From: Agrobacterium cucumeris
GTDB taxonomy: Bacteria > Pseudomonadota > Alphaproteobacteria > Rhizobiales > Rhizobiaceae
Reading direction: 5' to 3'
DNA length: 64,000 nt
Assembly (NCBI RefSeq): GCF_030036535.1
Contig: NZ_CP080387.1
Location: forward strand, 992,001-1,056,000
The position numbers were made by a program, and so were the translations under genes. Below the pieces are notes generated by a model that made no database searches, was not told the origin of the DNA, and worked only from the letters and a program-made list of their open reading frames with translations. The stretch's first letter is position 1; every line of letters begins with the position of its first letter. This document shows, one piece after another, positions 62,404-64,000 of the stretch.

Positions 62404-64000
62404 ATGACCCAGAATTCCCGGACAGAAGAATCGCTCGCCGAACTGAACCAGCCAAGCCTCTGGTCCGGCATCAATGCCTATCGTTCCGATCCGCTGATCG
62501 TCGACCTCACCTCTGGCCTGTCACGTAACCTGAGGGATGAGTTCGATCAGCTCGGCCGCTACGTCACCTCGCATGAGGCGCAGGAACTGGCGCGCATGGC
62601 CAATCAGGGCGTGCCGCAGCTTCATACTCACGGCCCGCGTGGCGAACGTCTGGATCAGGTGGAGTTCCACCCCGCCTGGCACGCGCTGATGCGCCGTTCC
62701 ATGTCGTCAGGCCTGCATTCCAGCGTCTGGGAAAACTCTCCCGATACGCGCGGCAATGAACACAAGGCCCGCGCTACGAAATTCTACCTGACGTCTCAGC
62801 TCGAGGCGGGGCATCTCTGCCCGCTGACCATGACCAGCGCTTCCGTCGCCGCCATCATGACCTCGCCGCGGGTGCAGAAGGAATGGATGCCGAAAATCCT
62901 GTCGCGCAAATATGATTCCGCGCAGAAACCGGCCCTGCAGAAAACCGCCGTCACCATCGGCATGGGCATGACGGAAAAGCAGGGCGGCACGGATGTGCGC
63001 GCCAACCGCACGACGGCCGAGCGGGTGGGCGAGGGTATCTACCGCCTGTCCGGCCACAAGTGGTTCCTCTCCGCGCCGATGAGCGACGGTTTCGTCATGC
63101 TGGCCCAGATGGGCGACGGCATGGGCTGCTTCCTGGTGCCGCGTTATCTGGAAGACGGTTCGAAGAACGGCCTGCATTTCCAGCGCCTCAAGGACAAGCT
63201 CGGCAATCGTTCCAATGCGTCAGCCGAAGTCGAGTTCACCGATGCCTTCGGTTATCTGCTGGGCGATCCCGGCAGCGGTATCCGCACCATCCTCGACATG
63301 GTGACGCTGACGCGGCTCGATTGCGCGCTGGCATCATCTGGCATGATGCGCGCTTCGCTTGCCGAAGCCGTGCATTTCGCCCGTGGACGCTCGGTCTTCG
63401 GCAAGATGCTGGTCAGCCAGCCGATCATGACCCGTGTTCTCGCCGACATGGCGCTGGATGTGGCTGCCGCAACGGCACTTTCCTTCCGGCTGGCGACGGC
63501 CTTCGATGCGGCCCGCAACAACCCGGCAGAAGCCGCTTATGCACGGGTGATGACGCCGATCGTGAAATACTGGTGCTGCAAGATCGCGCCGGCGCTCATC
63601 TACGAGGCCATGGAATGCCTTGGCGGCAACGGTTACGTGGAAGAGCGGCCGATTGCCCGCCACTACCGCGAAGCGCCTGTTAACGCCATCTGGGAAGGAT
63701 CCGGCAACGTCATGGCGTTGGATGTGCTGCGGGTTCTCCAGCGCGGCAAGGACCTGTTCGATCTCGTCTTCCAGACGCTGGAACGCGACCTCGGGCCTGC
63801 CGGCAAGAAGACCACCGACGTGCTGCGCGCCGCGATCGCCCTTGCCGAACGCGACGAAGGAGCGGCCCGTCTGCTGGTGGAGCAGTTCGCTCTTGCGGCC
63901 GCTGCCGCCGAGCTTTGCCGCCTGGGCGCCGGCAAGATCGCCGATGCCTTCCTCGAAACCCGTCTTGCGGGCGGCTGGCGGCACACTTACGGCATGCTCG
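62404..64000 (+). CDS. aidB: AidB-type acyl-CoA dehydrogenase (cut by window end)
   Basis: 532 codons are present with no stop before the edge; E. coli AidB has 541, so only the last few residues are missing. Matches to AidB include FHPAWHALM, GHLCPLTMT, IGMGMTEKQGGTDV, RLKDKLGNRSNAS and REAPVNAIWEGSGN, covering the FAD-binding acyl-CoA dehydrogenase fold. AidB is a flavoprotein of the adaptive response to alkylation, binding DNA and protecting it from alkylating agents. Ribosome binding is weak (AGCAGCGG before ATG 62404). Confidence 0.93.
   Translation, partial: MTQNSRTEESLAELNQPSLWSGINAYRSDPLIVDLTSGLSRNLRDEFDQLGRYVTSHEAQELARMANQGVPQLHTHGPRGERLDQVEFHPAWHALMRRSMSSGLHSSVWENSPDTRGNEHKARATKFYLTSQLEAGHLCPLTMTSASVAAIMTSPRVQKEWMPKILSRKYDSAQKPALQKTAVTIGMGMTEKQGGTDVRANRTTAERVGEGIYRLSGHKWFLSAPMSDGFVMLAQMGDGMGCFLVPRYLEDGSKNGLHFQRLKDKLGNRSNASAEVEFTDAFGYLLGDPGSGIRTILDMVTLTRLDCALASSGMMRASLAEAVHFARGRSVFGKMLVSQPIMTRVLADMALDVAAATALSFRLATAFDAARNNPAEAAYARVMTPIVKYWCCKIAPALIYEAMECLGGNGYVEERPIARHYREAPVNAIWEGSGNVMALDVLRVLQRGKDLFDLVFQTLERDLGPAGKKTTDVLRAAIALAERDEGAARLLVEQFALAAAAAELCRLGAGKIADAFLETRLAGGWRHTYGML

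Noticed and set aside
1..64000. CRISPR array, insertion sequences, prophage or defence island
   Set aside because: No regularly spaced repeats, transposase, integrase or phage-like genes were seen. The window is mostly core chromosome.

Overview
The window is a GC-rich stretch of chromosome from an alphaproteobacterium of the order Hyphomicrobiales (Rhizobiales). It most resembles the Agrobacterium/Rhizobium group. Evidence: divK-pleD-rpmG gene order; proteobacterial H+-translocating complex I genes nuoA-N with a long rhizobial-type NuoE; DUF1467, DUF3572 and DUF983 genes; monofunctional BirA; RNase J; and alphaproteobacterial LexA-type boxes (GAAC-N7-GAAC). It reads as core chromosome. I see no insertion sequence, prophage, integrase or CRISPR array.

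Layout. 1-4.65 kb: end of a CoA-binding protein, O-acetylhomoserine sulfhydrylase, a cupin, then on the minus strand a cytochrome P450 and a membrane diguanylate cyclase. 5.1-13.8 kb: protein quality control and nucleoid genes (clpP, clpX, glyoxalase-like protein, lon, HU), then a large exported phytase-like esterase. 14-15.2 kb: a small membrane protein, tRNA-Val(UAC), and two nearly identical tRNA-Asp(GUC). 15.6-31.3 kb: the complete nuoA-N cluster in one direction, with two non-nuo genes embedded (a GFA-family zinc protein between nuoC and nuoD, a small exported protein between nuoD and nuoE). It continues through birA to RNase J. 34-42.8 kb: dispersed palindromes, a candidate small RNA, DUF1467, proS, lolC, lolD, a 28-residue membrane peptide behind tandem LexA boxes, and dnaE. 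42.8-45.9 kb (minus): L,D-transpeptidase, DNA polymerase IV, DUF3572. 46-47.8 kb: the divK-pleD cell-cycle/c-di-GMP pair. 48.6-60.7 kb (minus): rpmG, MFS transporter, Nudix hydrolase, DUF983, rnr, topA, dprA, plsY, a degenerate dihydroorotase and pyrB. 61-64 kb: an NTF2-like protein, a LysE-type exporter and an AidB homologue cut by the window end.

Most striking signals. (1) Three GAAC words at exact 11-bp period (two overlapping alphaproteobacterial SOS boxes) sit directly upstream of an unannotatable-by-length 28-residue transmembrane peptide that precedes dnaE. By analogy with Caulobacter SidA this is a candidate SOS-induced division inhibitor or polymerase-associated membrane peptide. (2) A strong minus-strand intrinsic terminator with no gene behind it lies between DUF1467 and proS and marks a candidate small RNA. 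(3) Complex I genes are interrupted by translationally coupled accessory genes, and NuoE carries a helix-hairpin-helix tail. (4) The dihydroorotase-like gene paired with pyrB has lost its metal-binding HxH and catalytic Asp motifs, and pyrB has a nested hairpin touching its Shine-Dalgarno sequence. (5) Heat-shock-like promoters precede clpP and lon, and an FNR/FixK-like box precedes nuoA. All regulatory assignments are sequence-pattern inferences.
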